Source of the DNA: Prevotella sp. 10(H)
Lineage (GTDB): Bacteria; Bacteroidota; Bacteroidia; Bacteroidales; Dysgonomonadaceae
Length of the DNA: 64,000 nucleotides
Assembly (NCBI RefSeq): GCF_000711235.1
Contig: NZ_JOMI01000005.1
Location: 1-64,000, forward strand
Direction of reading: 5' to 3'
In this document: positions 7,843 through 17,393 of the stretch, piece after piece
Position numbering within the stretch: the stretch's first letter is position 1
How the letters are laid out: every line of letters starts with the position of its first letter
Notes under the pieces: model-generated
What the model was told of the DNA's origin: nothing
Seen by the model: the letters and a program-made list of their open reading frames with translations, nothing else
Database searches by the model: none
Program-made: the position numbers and the translations under genes

Positions 7843-9615
7843 ATGAAAAAATATAATTATTACATAAATAAGATAATCATCTGCCTTTTGGTGTTAGCAA
7901 GCGTACTAACTTCATGCGATCTGGATGAAACGACTTTTTCAGATATACAAACCAATCAGATACCCGATACAGATGATGGAGCTAATATGTGGGCTATAGG
8001 TGTGTATAATGGACTTACGCGTATGTTTGTATATGATGAATTTCCACGTTGCCTCGAATTAGATCAGGATTACATTACCGGACCTTCATGGGCCTTTGGA
8101 GAACTGGGAGGAGGAAACTTCCAGGGAACTGCGAAACAATCCGATGCTGTATGGAAAAGATCTTACGATCTGATAAACCGCTCTAATGAAGCAATAGAAT
8201 ATGTGAACCGGATGGAGAATGTTACTCCCAACCTGAAACAGCACATCCTGGGAGAAATGTATTTTTTACAGGCCTTCGGATACTTCCTGGTTGTACGTGC
8301 CTATGGAGATTCTCCTATATTCAAATATTCAATAAACCAGGGAAATGATCCGTATCAACCTCGTCAACCAATAGCCAAGGTATATGAGCATATCATAGAC
8401 TTGTTATCCAAGTCAAAAGATATGCTATACAAAAACACCGATACTGAATTTAATAGCATGGAAGGTCGTGTATGTGCAGGAGCTGCAGCTACTCTATTGG
8501 CAAAAGTTTATGCAACTATAGGTTCGGCATCTATGCAAGGTGGAGAAGTAACTGTAAAAGGAGGAACTGCATTCAATTTGGTTATGGAAGATGGAAAAGA
8601 GGTAAAAAAATATACTGAACCTCAAAATATTGTCGTTCAAAAAGACCAAGTGAAGGGGTATGAATCTTTCAATTCTAAAGAATATTATGAAAAAGCCCAA
8701 GAACTGGCTTATGATATCGTTTATAATAAATCATACGGCAACCATCAATTGATACCATATAGCGAATTGTGGAAAAAAACCGGACGTAATAGTAGAGAAC
8801 ATTTCTTTGCTGTACAATTCAAAGAAGGAGATGAGGCAAACGGCGAATTATTTACCATGGCTTATTCTGGACAGATTGTGAATGGATATGTTCCGAGTGG
8901 AGGAGGTTTGTCACGGGGCATGCGTCATCATTGGTACAGGCTTTTTGAAGATAAGGACTATCGTATTACCGAGGGTGTTTTGCATCGTTTTGTACGTGAA
9001 AGTAATTTGTCATGGAATGGGGGTGGATATTATCCTAATAATGAAGAATACAAGATAAAAGCTACCGGATATGATAATGATGAAAACTATGTAGGCGAGC
9101 CTCAGGCTCCATACAATGACGGACGTTCCTATACTTCGGAATTCGGAGAAAATTATTTGGCATATACTACAAAATATGCAGATGTTACCAACCCTGCTTT
9201 ACAACGAACTGATGCAATCTTTCCTTTCCTACGATTTGCAGACGCTGTATTGATTTATGCTGAAGCATCAAACGAGGTATCTGGCCCGAATAGCCAGGCG
9301 TTGGCTGCACTTAATGACGTACGTGCCAGAAGTAATGCATCTGCTAAATGGTTATTAGGACTTGGCGGCCTAAATACTAAAGAAAAATTCCGTTCGGCTG
9401 TACTTGAAGAACGTGCAATGGAATTTGCATTAGAAACTGATAGGCGATGGGATCTGATTAGATGGGGAATATATTTGCAAGTGATGAATGCTATTGGTGT
9501 AGATGAGATTAACACAGTGAAATCAAGGGAAAATAAACATCTTCTCTATCCGATACCTGATGATGAAATCCTTACGAACCATTCTATAACAGAAAATAAC
9601 CCTGGCTGGAATTAA
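7843..9615 (+). CDS. SusD/RagB-family starch-binding-like lipoprotein
   Basis: The 590-residue protein starts with a lipoprotein signal (IIICLLVLASVLTSC, then DLDE), so it should be anchored on the cell surface. The body is the TPR-rich SusD fold: WKRSYDLINRSNEAIEYVNR near residue 105, EMYFLQAFGYFLVVRAYGDS near 145, and the C-terminal FPFLRFADAVLIYAEASNE and LEERAMEFALETDRRWDLIR motifs typical of SusD/RagB proteins. It caps the SusC channel and binds the glycan. An insertion of about 60 residues around 230-290 contains several Lys/Glu stretches and may be specific to this ligand. It sits directly between susC and the surface glycan-binding protein gene. Confidence 0.95.
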   Translation: MKKYNYYINKIIICLLVLASVLTSCDLDETTFSDIQTNQIPDTDDGANMWAIGVYNGLTRMFVYDEFPRCLELDQDYITGPSWAFGELGGGNFQGTAKQSDAVWKRSYDLINRSNEAIEYVNRMENVTPNLKQHILGEMYFLQAFGYFLVVRAYGDSPIFKYSINQGNDPYQPRQPIAKVYEHIIDLLSKSKDMLYKNTDTEFNSMEGRVCAGAAATLLAKVYATIGSASMQGGEVTVKGGTAFNLVMEDGKEVKKYTEPQNIVVQKDQVKGYESFNSKEYYEKAQELAYDIVYNKSYGNHQLIPYSELWKKTGRNSREHFFAVQFKEGDEANGELFTMAYSGQIVNGYVPSGGGLSRGMRHHWYRLFEDKDYRITEGVLHRFVRESNLSWNGGGYYPNNEEYKIKATGYDNDENYVGEPQAPYNDGRSYTSEFGENYLAYTTKYADVTNPALQRTDAIFPFLRFADAVLIYAEASNEVSGPNSQALAALNDVRARSNASAKWLLGLGGLNTKEKFRSAVLEERAMEFALETDRRWDLIRWGIYLQVMNAIGVDEINTVKSRENKHLLYPIPDDEILTNHSITENNPGWN

Positions 9616-9644
9616 TAACGCTTTCTTACATTAATAGAAATATT

Positions 9645-10847
9645 ATGAAAAAAAATCTTTCAATATATCTGTACTTTGTCTTAGCCTTTGCTATTACACT
9701 AGTCTCATGTGACGACATAGTCACTTATAATGACAATTACGATCCGGGCACAACTTCATATGGACCTCCACAAATCTCTAAAGTATCATTGCTGAATGAC
9801 AAAACAGGCAGCATAATTGAAGGCACTTTTAACCAGATGGTAGTAATTCAAGGAGAAAATCTTAGCGAAGTAAAGTCTCTGCTCTTTAATGATCAAGCTG
9901 TTGATATAAAAGAAATATATGCCATTTCGAAAGAAATTACAGTTGCTATTCCGGGTACAGTGCCGGACAAGATAACCAATACTATAACATTGGAAACAAC
10001 TAAAGGATCTACAACATTTCCGTTCAGTATCAGTTTTCCAGACTTAATAGTTTCCAGCATATCTCATGAATTTGCTGCTGCTGGTGATGCAGTGAAGATC
10101 TATGGGGAGAACTTTAAGTTATACAATATTACACCAGAAAATGGAACTTTATTAGTAAATGGTAATCCCGCAACGATAATCACCACCTCCGAAACAGAAT
10201 TAGAGTTTATTCTTCCAACAGGAGTAGTTGTTAATTCGAAGTTAAGTATGAGTAGCGAAAGATTATTGGGAGTGATAGGGCATGCTGTTGAAATTCCTTA
10301 TTTCGATTATGGTATACAATTGACAAATTTCAGATCGTCGGATTATCTTACCCATTCTTCCACGAAAGCATATGCCACGGACGGGAGTAATGCCGGCGAT
10401 CCGAGTCCGCTTATCCCTGGAACTTACTTCTCTCATTTCAAACTTGATAATGTAGGCGGTTGGGCATGGAAAAATATAATTGCAGGCTTTACTTATCGAC
10501 TAGAAACACCGGAGGAGCTTGATGTTGTGGCAAGCCCGAATAATTATTATCTTAAATTCGAATTATATATAGATGAAGCTAATGCAATAGATAGAACATC
10601 TACTCAGTTTATACCAAATGTATCAGGCCTGACAACCGGATGGTACCCCGCTGCCAATGGTAATGCATACCATACTTCTGGTCGTTGGACTACAGTAACT
10701 CTTGATTTAGCGACATTTAATCTTGAAGGAACAGGACCTGTTGCAGGAGATAATGTATATAACCTTGCTTATATTTCGGGTGAATTGACTAATCCAAACC
10801 TCTCATGTTGTAATTTTCGTTTAGCTAAAAAGTTTGACGTAAAATAA
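9645..10847 (+). CDS. Surface glycan-binding lipoprotein with IPT/TIG domains (SusE-position)
   Basis: The 400-residue protein has a lipoprotein signal ending in ITLVSC followed by DDIVTYND, with Asp residues after the Cys as in surface-exported Bacteroidetes lipoproteins. Residues about 40-220 contain two IPT/TIG-like immunoglobulin folds (GTFNQMVVIQGENLSEVKSL and EFAAAGDAVKIYGENFKLYN). Residues about 230-400 look like a carbohydrate-binding beta-sandwich rich in Trp, Tyr and Gly (WAWKNIIAGFTYRLE, GLTTGWYPAANGNAYHTSGR). The position after susD is that of SGBP proteins, which hold polysaccharide near SusCD. It is not an enzyme by any motif I see. A long perfect hairpin begins right after the stop codon. 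Confidence 0.82.
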   Translation: MKKNLSIYLYFVLAFAITLVSCDDIVTYNDNYDPGTTSYGPPQISKVSLLNDKTGSIIEGTFNQMVVIQGENLSEVKSLLFNDQAVDIKEIYAISKEITVAIPGTVPDKITNTITLETTKGSTTFPFSISFPDLIVSSISHEFAAAGDAVKIYGENFKLYNITPENGTLLVNGNPATIITTSETELEFILPTGVVVNSKLSMSSERLLGVIGHAVEIPYFDYGIQLTNFRSSDYLTHSSTKAYATDGSNAGDPSPLIPGTYFSHFKLDNVGGWAWKNIIAGFTYRLETPEELDVVASPNNYYLKFELYIDEANAIDRTSTQFIPNVSGLTTGWYPAANGNAYHTSGRWTTVTLDLATFNLEGTGPVAGDNVYNLAYISGELTNPNLSCCNFRLAKKFDVK

Positions 10848-10895
10848 AGATAAATTCAGTTACAGATTTTGAGAAATCTGTAACTGAATTTATCT
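10848..10895 (+). terminator. Perfect 22-bp hairpin, terminator or attenuator inside the PUL
   Basis: The arms at 10848-10869 and 10874-10895 pair over 22 bp without mismatch around a TGAG loop, and TGACTTTTT follows. The hairpin begins one base after the last gene's stop codon. It should end or reduce transcription between the binding/uptake genes and the enzyme genes, and also protect the 3' end of the susCD-SGBP mRNA. Confidence 0.75.
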
Positions 10896-11205
10896 TGACT
10901 TTTTAGCAAAGAAAGAAATAAGGAAGTGTTAATTTTTTAATTACAAACAACGAATGAAACGCTCCTTTATATAAAATACCTAATAAAGACACAACTAAAA
11001 AATGAGATATTTTGCATTCATTAATTAATTGCTAAGTATTTATTCATGACCAATATTTCTGTTATAGTAACATATAACTGTACCCTTTCTAAACCTTGCT
11101 CAATAGATTAAAATAACAAGGTCTCTAATGACTTATGATGATTTTTGTAAACAAAACATTCAAAACCGAAAAGTCAAGATGACTTTATATAAAAAGAATA
11201 TTAGG
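10896..11205. other. Gap between uptake genes and enzyme genes
   Basis: These 310 bp contain no gene. There is a near match to a -7 box (ATATTTTG around 11008) but no perfect TAnnTTTG with a -33 box. Whether the enzyme genes have their own promoter or rely on readthrough of the hairpin cannot be settled from sequence. Confidence 0.4.
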
Positions 11206-12312
11206 ATGAAAAAACTGATTCTATTTTTAATATTTACTATTAATGCTTTATACTCATGTGGTAGTGATGACGACAAAAGAACACCTCCTCCTCCGGAAGG
11301 TGGTGGAGATAGAGGGGGCACCTCCACAGAATACAAAGGCATTAAAGAGCATTTTGGAGTTAATCTCTCCGGGGCTGAGTTTGCTCAAGTCTATCCCGGT
11401 ATTGATGGTACAAACTATGGATATCCCACAGCACAATGTCTTGATTATTTTAAGAAAAAGAATTTGATGTTAATACGTTTCCCTTTCCGTTGGGAACGTG
11501 TTCAGCATGTACTTAATGGTGACTTATACACCCCTGATATAAATAAAATGAAAACTTTCGTAAAAGCAGCCGAAGATCGCGATATGCTTATTATATTGGA
11601 TATGCACAATTTTGCGAGAAGGTCATTGGATGGAGGGGCAACGTTGACAATAATAGGTACTACGCCATCTCTGACAGTAGCTCATTTAGCAGATGTATGG
11701 ATGAAATTGGCTATGGAGTTTAAAGATTATAAAAATATATGGGCTTATGATATTATGAATGAGCCTTATGACATGCCTTCTACATTAAGTTGGTACGAAA
11801 TGGCGCAAACTGTAATATACAAAATAAGGGCCGTTGATACTGAAACACCTATTATAATAAGTGGTGATTCTTTTAGTTCGGCATCCCGCTGGGCACAGGT
11901 AAGTGATAATTTGAAAAACCTGAAAGACCCTTCCAATAAATTGATCTATCAGGCTCATACTTACTTTGATGAAGATGCTTCAGGACAATATCAAAATTCG
12001 TATGATGCAAATCACGTTACTCCACAAACTGGAGTTGAACGGGTAAAACCATTTGTAGAATGGCTTAAGAAAAACAAAAAAGTGGGCATACTTGGCGAAT
12101 ATGGAATTCCGGATAATGATGACCGATGGAAGGTAGTTTTGGAAAATATGCTTGCTTATCTGCGTGACAATGGAGTTCCGGGAACATACTGGTCGGCTGG
12201 CCCTCGCTGGGGAGATTATAGCCTGGCAGTTCAGCCTACAAACAATTATACAAAAGACAGGCCGCAGATGTCCGTTCTTGAAAAATATACTAAAACCAAA
12301 CAAGTCGAATAA
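11206..12312 (+). CDS. GH5 endo-glycanase, lipoprotein (fungal-endoglucanase-like)
   Basis: I start at ATG 11206 because it gives a lipoprotein signal (MKKLILFLIFTINALYS, then Cys, then GSDDD), while ATG 11128 adds 26 residues without sense. After a short Pro/Gly-rich tether the GH5 barrel runs from about 40 to 365. The opening GVNLSGAEFAQVYPG and RFPFRWERVQ resemble the fungal-type GH5 endoglucanases (subfamily 5-like; inferred). The acid/base Glu is E186 in IMNEPYD and the nucleophile is E298 in GEYGIP. The lipid anchor with acidic residues suggests a surface enzyme that cuts the backbone before uptake. In this mannan-type locus it could cut Glc-Glc or Glc-Man bonds. A close paralogue without lipid anchor is encoded at 14958. 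Confidence 0.88.
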   Translation: MKKLILFLIFTINALYSCGSDDDKRTPPPPEGGGDRGGTSTEYKGIKEHFGVNLSGAEFAQVYPGIDGTNYGYPTAQCLDYFKKKNLMLIRFPFRWERVQHVLNGDLYTPDINKMKTFVKAAEDRDMLIILDMHNFARRSLDGGATLTIIGTTPSLTVAHLADVWMKLAMEFKDYKNIWAYDIMNEPYDMPSTLSWYEMAQTVIYKIRAVDTETPIIISGDSFSSASRWAQVSDNLKNLKDPSNKLIYQAHTYFDEDASGQYQNSYDANHVTPQTGVERVKPFVEWLKKNKKVGILGEYGIPDNDDRWKVVLENMLAYLRDNGVPGTYWSAGPRWGDYSLAVQPTNNYTKDRPQMSVLEKYTKTKQVE

Positions 12313-12329
12313 TTGAAACAATTTGTATT

Positions 12330-14924
12330 ATGCGATATGGGATAAAAAATACTGTTATTGCGTTATTGATGATATCATTGCCATCTTTGGCTCAAAAATC
12401 AATGGATGACATTGATCGGGAAAGTTTTAAAGCCAGGTTTTACCCATTTGACAATAAAGGGCATTCGGTTGAAATGAGTAGTGAAAAAATCATACATCAG
12501 TCAGGTCTTTCAGATATTATTCTCGATGGTGAATGGTTACTTGTGGAAGGTGGTGATGAAAAAAACCGGATTCACAATACATGGATTAATTCTGTTAAGG
12601 CGAAAGTTCCGGGTAGCATCCATACTGCCTTGTGGAATGCAGAAATTATTCCGGACCCATATTTTGGACAAAACGATTCTATTGCCGAAAAACAAAGCTA
12701 TAAGACATGGTGGTACAAAAAAGAGTTTTCGATATCAGATAAAATAAAAAATCCTATTTTACACTTTGGAGGCATAGCCAACAAATGTAGCATATGGCTA
12801 AATAATGTGAAGCTGGGAGACCATGAAGGCATGTTCGGCGAGATTTCTTTCGATGTGAGTAATTTATTAAAAGAAAAAAACACATTGATTATAAAGCTTG
12901 AGCCTATACCCCAAGTTTTTGAACCGGAAGGAACGTTCTTCGGAGGAGCAAATAAATCATGGCAGAATACAGTTGTTTTCAATTGTGTATATGGTTGGCA
13001 TTATTCTCAGATACCTTCATTAGGCATTTGGCGTAGTGTGAAAATTATTAATCAAGCCGCCGTCGAAATAGAAAATCCTTTTATTACCACACGATCTATT
13101 GATGGAAAAATGTCGCTCCACCTAACATTGAGAAAGAATTCTGATAAATTGGATGGGATATTAAAGCTTAGTATTGCTCCTGAAAATTTTGAAGGAAAAG
13201 AACAATCTTTCGAATATAAAGTTTCGTCGCATCTGGAAAATAAAATATTAAATTTCGATTTTAATATTTCAGATCCTCAATTATGGTGGCCTAATGGAAA
13301 AGGCAAGCAAAATCTCTATAAAGCAATGATGTCTTTTGTTCCTATAAACGGAGAATCTGCTGATTACAAGGAGCTTTCATTTGGCATAAGGACAATAAGA
13401 ATGGCTCCCCACCCAAAAGGGCCATCTCCTGATAAATATAACTGGACTTTTGTCATCAACAACAAGCCTATGTTTGTCAAAGGTTCAGGATGGTGCACAA
13501 TGGATCCGCTAATGAATTTTTCCAAGCAACGTTATGATCGCTTCTTATCTGTAGCCAAACAGCAACATATACAAATGTTACGTGCATGGGGAGGTGGTAT
13601 TCCTGAAACAGATGATTTTTACGATTTATGTGATCGTTATGGTATAATGATTATACAAGAGTGGCCGACAGCATGGGATTCACATAACACCCAGCCATAT
13701 GATATGCTTGAAGAGACTGTTCGTCATAATATATTAAGAATACGCAATCACCCTTCGCTGGTGATGTATGGAGGAGGTAATGAATCATCCAACCCTTTTG
13801 GTAAGGCAATAGATATGATGGGACGTTACAGCATCGAACTTGATGGTACGCGTCCATTTCATAGAGGAGAAGCATGGGGAGGCAGTGATCATAATTATAA
13901 TTGCTGGTGGGATGATGCCCATTTGAATCATAATCTGAATATGACTTCCCTTTTTTGGGGCGAATTTGGAATAGCATCTTTACCACAGAAAGAAAGCGTG
14001 ATTAGGTATATAGGGAAGGAAGAACAAAATATATGGCCTCCAATAAAAAACAGTAATTTTTTACATCATATGCCAATTTTCGGGCAAGTAGGCGAAATGG
14101 ATAAGTTGAAGCAATATTCAGGTTATTTTATGCCTGATGATAATATGGATTATTTCATCGCAGGTTCACAATTGGCTCAGGTAGTAGCCGTAAGGCACAC
14201 TCTGGAACGCGCGCGTACTCGTTGGCCAGAGTCCACAGGAGCTTTGTATTACAAGTTGAATGATAATTACCCTGCAGTTTCATGGTCGTGTATTGATTGG
14301 TATGGAGCGATTAAGCCTCTTCATTATTTTGTACAAAATTCGTTTGAACCATTGGCAGCAGTAGTTTTGTTTAATCAAACAAATTTGACAGGCAACGATG
14401 CCGATCTTCCGATATTTTTACTTGATGATAATCTCAATTTGAAAGGTAAGAATTGGGAGGTAAAAATATCTTGTTATAATGAAAAACTGGAATGTATAGG
14501 TATGCAATCATTTTTTGGAGAAAGCAAACAAAAAGAAGTGACCCAACTCGGCACCTTTAAACTCGATAAAGAGAAAACTAAGGCCAAGGCTTTGCTATTT
14601 GTATCAGATATAGTTTCCGAAACAAAAACGCTTTTCCGTACTTTCTATTTCATGAATTTTGAAGTCAGAAAAGGGAGTTTGTACAACCTTCCGAGAACGA
14701 CTTTGGAAACAAAGCGAACAGGAAATAGTTTGGTTATAACCAACACAGGTACGTATCCTGCCGTTGGAGTAAATATAATATGTCCGGGATATGAATCAAA
14801 TCTTTCAGTTTCGCAAAACTTCTTTTGGCTCAATCCCATGGAATCCAAAACTGTTGAGGTAAATATAGATCAGCCGGTAATTACAAACTGCTGGAACAAA
14901 GAAGGTAATCCATTTATTAAATAA
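12330..14924 (+). CDS. GH2 beta-mannosidase, periplasmic
   Basis: The 864-residue protein has a Sec signal (VIALLMISLPSLAQ, no lipobox Cys). Domains in order are a GH2 jelly-roll sugar-binding domain (about 50-240; LDGEWLLVEGG, TWWYKKEFSI, FGGIANKCSIWLNN), an immunoglobulin-like sandwich and a TIM barrel (about 350-650) with WGGGIPETDDFYDLCDRYG. A further beta domain closes the protein. The acid/base is E485 in YGGGNESS and the nucleophile E545 in WGEFG; both match the beta-mannosidase branch of GH2. It should remove mannose from the non-reducing ends of imported (gluco)manno-oligosaccharides. The gene starts 17 bp after the lipoprotein GH5 and is clearly in the same operon. Exo-beta-glucosaminidases are related, but the flanking GH130 favours mannose. 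Confidence 0.88.
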   Translation: MRYGIKNTVIALLMISLPSLAQKSMDDIDRESFKARFYPFDNKGHSVEMSSEKIIHQSGLSDIILDGEWLLVEGGDEKNRIHNTWINSVKAKVPGSIHTALWNAEIIPDPYFGQNDSIAEKQSYKTWWYKKEFSISDKIKNPILHFGGIANKCSIWLNNVKLGDHEGMFGEISFDVSNLLKEKNTLIIKLEPIPQVFEPEGTFFGGANKSWQNTVVFNCVYGWHYSQIPSLGIWRSVKIINQAAVEIENPFITTRSIDGKMSLHLTLRKNSDKLDGILKLSIAPENFEGKEQSFEYKVSSHLENKILNFDFNISDPQLWWPNGKGKQNLYKAMMSFVPINGESADYKELSFGIRTIRMAPHPKGPSPDKYNWTFVINNKPMFVKGSGWCTMDPLMNFSKQRYDRFLSVAKQQHIQMLRAWGGGIPETDDFYDLCDRYGIMIIQEWPTAWDSHNTQPYDMLEETVRHNILRIRNHPSLVMYGGGNESSNPFGKAIDMMGRYSIELDGTRPFHRGEAWGGSDHNYNCWWDDAHLNHNLNMTSLFWGEFGIASLPQKESVIRYIGKEEQNIWPPIKNSNFLHHMPIFGQVGEMDKLKQYSGYFMPDDNMDYFIAGSQLAQVVAVRHTLERARTRWPESTGALYYKLNDNYPAVSWSCIDWYGAIKPLHYFVQNSFEPLAAVVLFNQTNLTGNDADLPIFLLDDNLNLKGKNWEVKISCYNEKLECIGMQSFFGESKQKEVTQLGTFKLDKEKTKAKALLFVSDIVSETKTLFRTFYFMNFEVRKGSLYNLPRTTLETKRTGNSLVITNTGTYPAVGVNIICPGYESNLSVSQNFFWLNPMESKTVEVNIDQPVITNCWNKEGNPFIK

Positions 14925-14957
14925 ATATCAACTAAAAACAAAAATATACGACTTATT

Positions 14958-15995
14958 ATGAATAAAATTTTATCGACATTATTTATTTCTGCAATTGCAG
15001 TATCGTCTGTCTTAGCTCAAAAAGCAGAGGGGGGAAAAAATATTTATCCGTTCGCACTAAATCTGGCTGGCGCTGATTTTGGAAGTAATTTTCCCGGGGT
15101 ATTTAATAAAGACTATACCTATCCGACAGTTCAGGATTTGGACTACATGAAAAAAAAAGGATTTGCCTTGGCACGCATACCTTTTAAGTGGGAACGTATT
15201 CAACGGAAATTAAATGGTGATTTGTACACAGATGATCTTTCTATGCTGAAAACAGTTGTAAAAGAAGCTGAAAAACGAAATATCCAAGTAATCCTTGATC
15301 TGCATAACTATTGCAGAAGATATATTAACGGAAAAAATATAATTATCGGCGATGAAGGTTTAAAAATAGAGCATCTGGCTGATTTGTGGCGCAGATTAGC
15401 AATCGAATTTAAAGATTATAAGAATATTTATGGATATGCTTTAATGAATGAACCTCACGATTTGTTGGACTCCACATCATGGGCTAAAATAGCTCAAGCG
15501 TGCATCATCCAAATAAGAAAAATTGATACAAAAACTCCTATAATAGTTAGTGGCGACAGTTGGAGTTCTGCAGAACGTTGGCTCGAATTTAGCGATAATT
15601 TAAAAAACCTTTACGATCCTTCTAACAATCTTATATTCGAAGCCCATGTTTATTTTGATAAAGATGCGTCAGGAAGCTACAAATATTCTTATGACGAAGA
15701 GATGGCAAATCCTTACATCGGCATAGAACGTGTACAGCCTTTTGTGAAATGGCTGGAGGAAAACAATTTCAGAGGTTTTATAGGAGAATATGGAATACCT
15801 GCAAAAGATGATCGCTGGAAAGTGTGCCTCGATAAATTTTTAGAGTATCTCCAACAAAAAGGTATAAACGGTGCTTATTGGGCCGCTGGTCCATGGTGGC
15901 CAGAAGACGAATGTATGGCTGTCAAACCAACTGAGAATTACACAAAGGATAAGCCGCAAATGAAAGTATTAGAAAAATATCTTTATACAAAATAG
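14958..15995 (+). CDS. GH5 endo-glycanase, secreted paralogue
   Basis: The 345-residue enzyme has a type I signal (ILSTLFISAIAVSSVLAQ) and no lipobox, so it should act in the periplasm. The barrel matches the lipoprotein GH5 at 11206 along its whole length, roughly half the residues identical by eye: LNLAGADFGSNFPG, RIPFKWERIQ, the acid/base E165 in LMNEPHD, and the nucleophile E277 in GEYGIP. It ends in AAGPWWPEDECMAVKPTENY, where the paralogue has SAGPRWGDYSLAVQPTNNY. The pair probably arose by local duplication, one copy surface-bound for the polymer and one periplasmic for imported oligosaccharides. It lies 33 bp after the beta-mannosidase gene and 18 bp before the GH140-like gene. Confidence 0.88.
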   Translation: MNKILSTLFISAIAVSSVLAQKAEGGKNIYPFALNLAGADFGSNFPGVFNKDYTYPTVQDLDYMKKKGFALARIPFKWERIQRKLNGDLYTDDLSMLKTVVKEAEKRNIQVILDLHNYCRRYINGKNIIIGDEGLKIEHLADLWRRLAIEFKDYKNIYGYALMNEPHDLLDSTSWAKIAQACIIQIRKIDTKTPIIVSGDSWSSAERWLEFSDNLKNLYDPSNNLIFEAHVYFDKDASGSYKYSYDEEMANPYIGIERVQPFVKWLEENNFRGFIGEYGIPAKDDRWKVCLDKFLEYLQQKGINGAYWAAGPWWPEDECMAVKPTENYTKDKPQMKVLEKYLYTK

Positions 15996-16019
15996 AAACT
16001 GATTTCATCAAATATGTTC

Positions 16020-17393
16020 ATGAAAAAGTTCTTATTATCTGCCTTATACATAATTATACCTTCTTTGCTTGTTGTGGGACAGGAATCATTATGGATAGGA
16101 AAATCTGTTGATTTTAATCATGGTAAGCTTATTGTATCAGATAATCAACGTTTTCTGATGCATGAGGATGGAACCCCTTTCTTTTACTTGGGAGATACAG
16201 CCTGGGAGCTTTTTCACAGGCTGAATAAAGATGAAGTAGAACTATATCTGGAAAACAGAAGGGCTAAAGGTTTTACGGTTATACAAGCAGTAATATTGGC
16301 AGAACTTAACGGATTAAATACACCTAATCGGAATGGAGACTGCCCACTTATAGCAAATGACCCGACTCAGCCAAATAAAAAATATTTTGAGTGGGTGGAT
16401 GAAGTTGTTCAAATGGCCGAATCTAAAGGCATATATATAGGTTTGTTACCGACATGGGGAGATAAAGTTGATAAGCAATGGGGAACTGGCCCCGTTATTT
16501 TTAATGAAAAGAATGCAGCTATCTATGGCGAATTTCTTGGTAAACGCTATAAGAATTTTCCGAATATTATTTGGATGAATGGAGGCGACAGACTTGGCGG
16601 AGGAGATAATTATAAGATTTGGGACGTTATGGGAAAAGCTATAAAGAAAGAAGATAGTAATCATCTGATGACCTTTCATCCTTCCGGCGAGGCTTCTTCA
16701 TCACAATGGTTTCATGATTGCAACTGGCTTGATTTTAATATTTGTCAGACCGGTCACGCACAGGTTTCGTATGAAATAGTAAGACGTCTTATTATTACTG
16801 ATTACAATAGAGTACCAGTAAAACCATGTATGGATGCCGAGCCTCGTTACGAAGATATTCCAAAGTATTTCGATGTTGACAAAGGACGTTTCGATGATCA
16901 TGACATACGCAAATCATTGTATTGGTCATTGTTTAGCGGAGCCTTCGGGTATACTTATGGATGTAACGATATCTGGCAATTTTATTCTCCTGAAGAAGAA
17001 TCTGTAATCGGTGCCCGCAACTATTGGTATAACTCATTAGATAAACCGGGCTCTTACGACCTTATCTATGCACGGACATTGCTTACTTCATACGATTTTT
17101 TTAGCCGGGTACCCGATCAATCTATAATAATAACACCACAACAAGATGACAATGATATGGCTGTGGCTACTCGTGGTAACCACTATGCATTCATTTATCT
17201 GCCAAATGGAACGCCTATCGATGTAAAACTTGACAAATTATTTGACAGTGATTATTTAAAAATAAGGTGGTTTGATCCGCAAAATGGAGATTTTACAATT
17301 ATAAAAGAAACAAAAGCAGAAGGAACATTTAGGGCAGAACCTGCATATGCAGGAAAAGACTGGGTTTTAATATTGGAAAAAATAGAAAAATGA
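16020..17393 (+). CDS. DUF4038/GH140-like glycoside hydrolase with C-terminal beta domain
   Basis: The start at 16020 gives the signal MKKFLLSALYIIIPSLLVVG; ATG 16014 adds two residues. The catalytic barrel is the DUF4038 (apiosidase-like) type: DGTPFFYLGDTAWELFHRL near residue 55 and RRAKGFTVIQAVIL near 85. Numbered from ATG 16014, the likely catalytic pair is D192 in MNGGDRLGG and E276 in MDAEPRYE, at the places known for GH140. A putative collagen-binding-2 type beta domain covers about 375-459. Characterised GH140 members act on apiose in rhamnogalacturonan-II, which does not fit this locus, so the specificity here is open. The stop overlaps the start of the GH130 gene (ATGA), implying translational coupling. 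Confidence 0.82.
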   Translation: MKKFLLSALYIIIPSLLVVGQESLWIGKSVDFNHGKLIVSDNQRFLMHEDGTPFFYLGDTAWELFHRLNKDEVELYLENRRAKGFTVIQAVILAELNGLNTPNRNGDCPLIANDPTQPNKKYFEWVDEVVQMAESKGIYIGLLPTWGDKVDKQWGTGPVIFNEKNAAIYGEFLGKRYKNFPNIIWMNGGDRLGGGDNYKIWDVMGKAIKKEDSNHLMTFHPSGEASSSQWFHDCNWLDFNICQTGHAQVSYEIVRRLIITDYNRVPVKPCMDAEPRYEDIPKYFDVDKGRFDDHDIRKSLYWSLFSGAFGYTYGCNDIWQFYSPEEESVIGARNYWYNSLDKPGSYDLIYARTLLTSYDFFSRVPDQSIIITPQQDDNDMAVATRGNHYAFIYLPNGTPIDVKLDKLFDSDYLKIRWFDPQNGDFTIIKETKAEGTFRAEPAYAGKDWVLILEKIEK

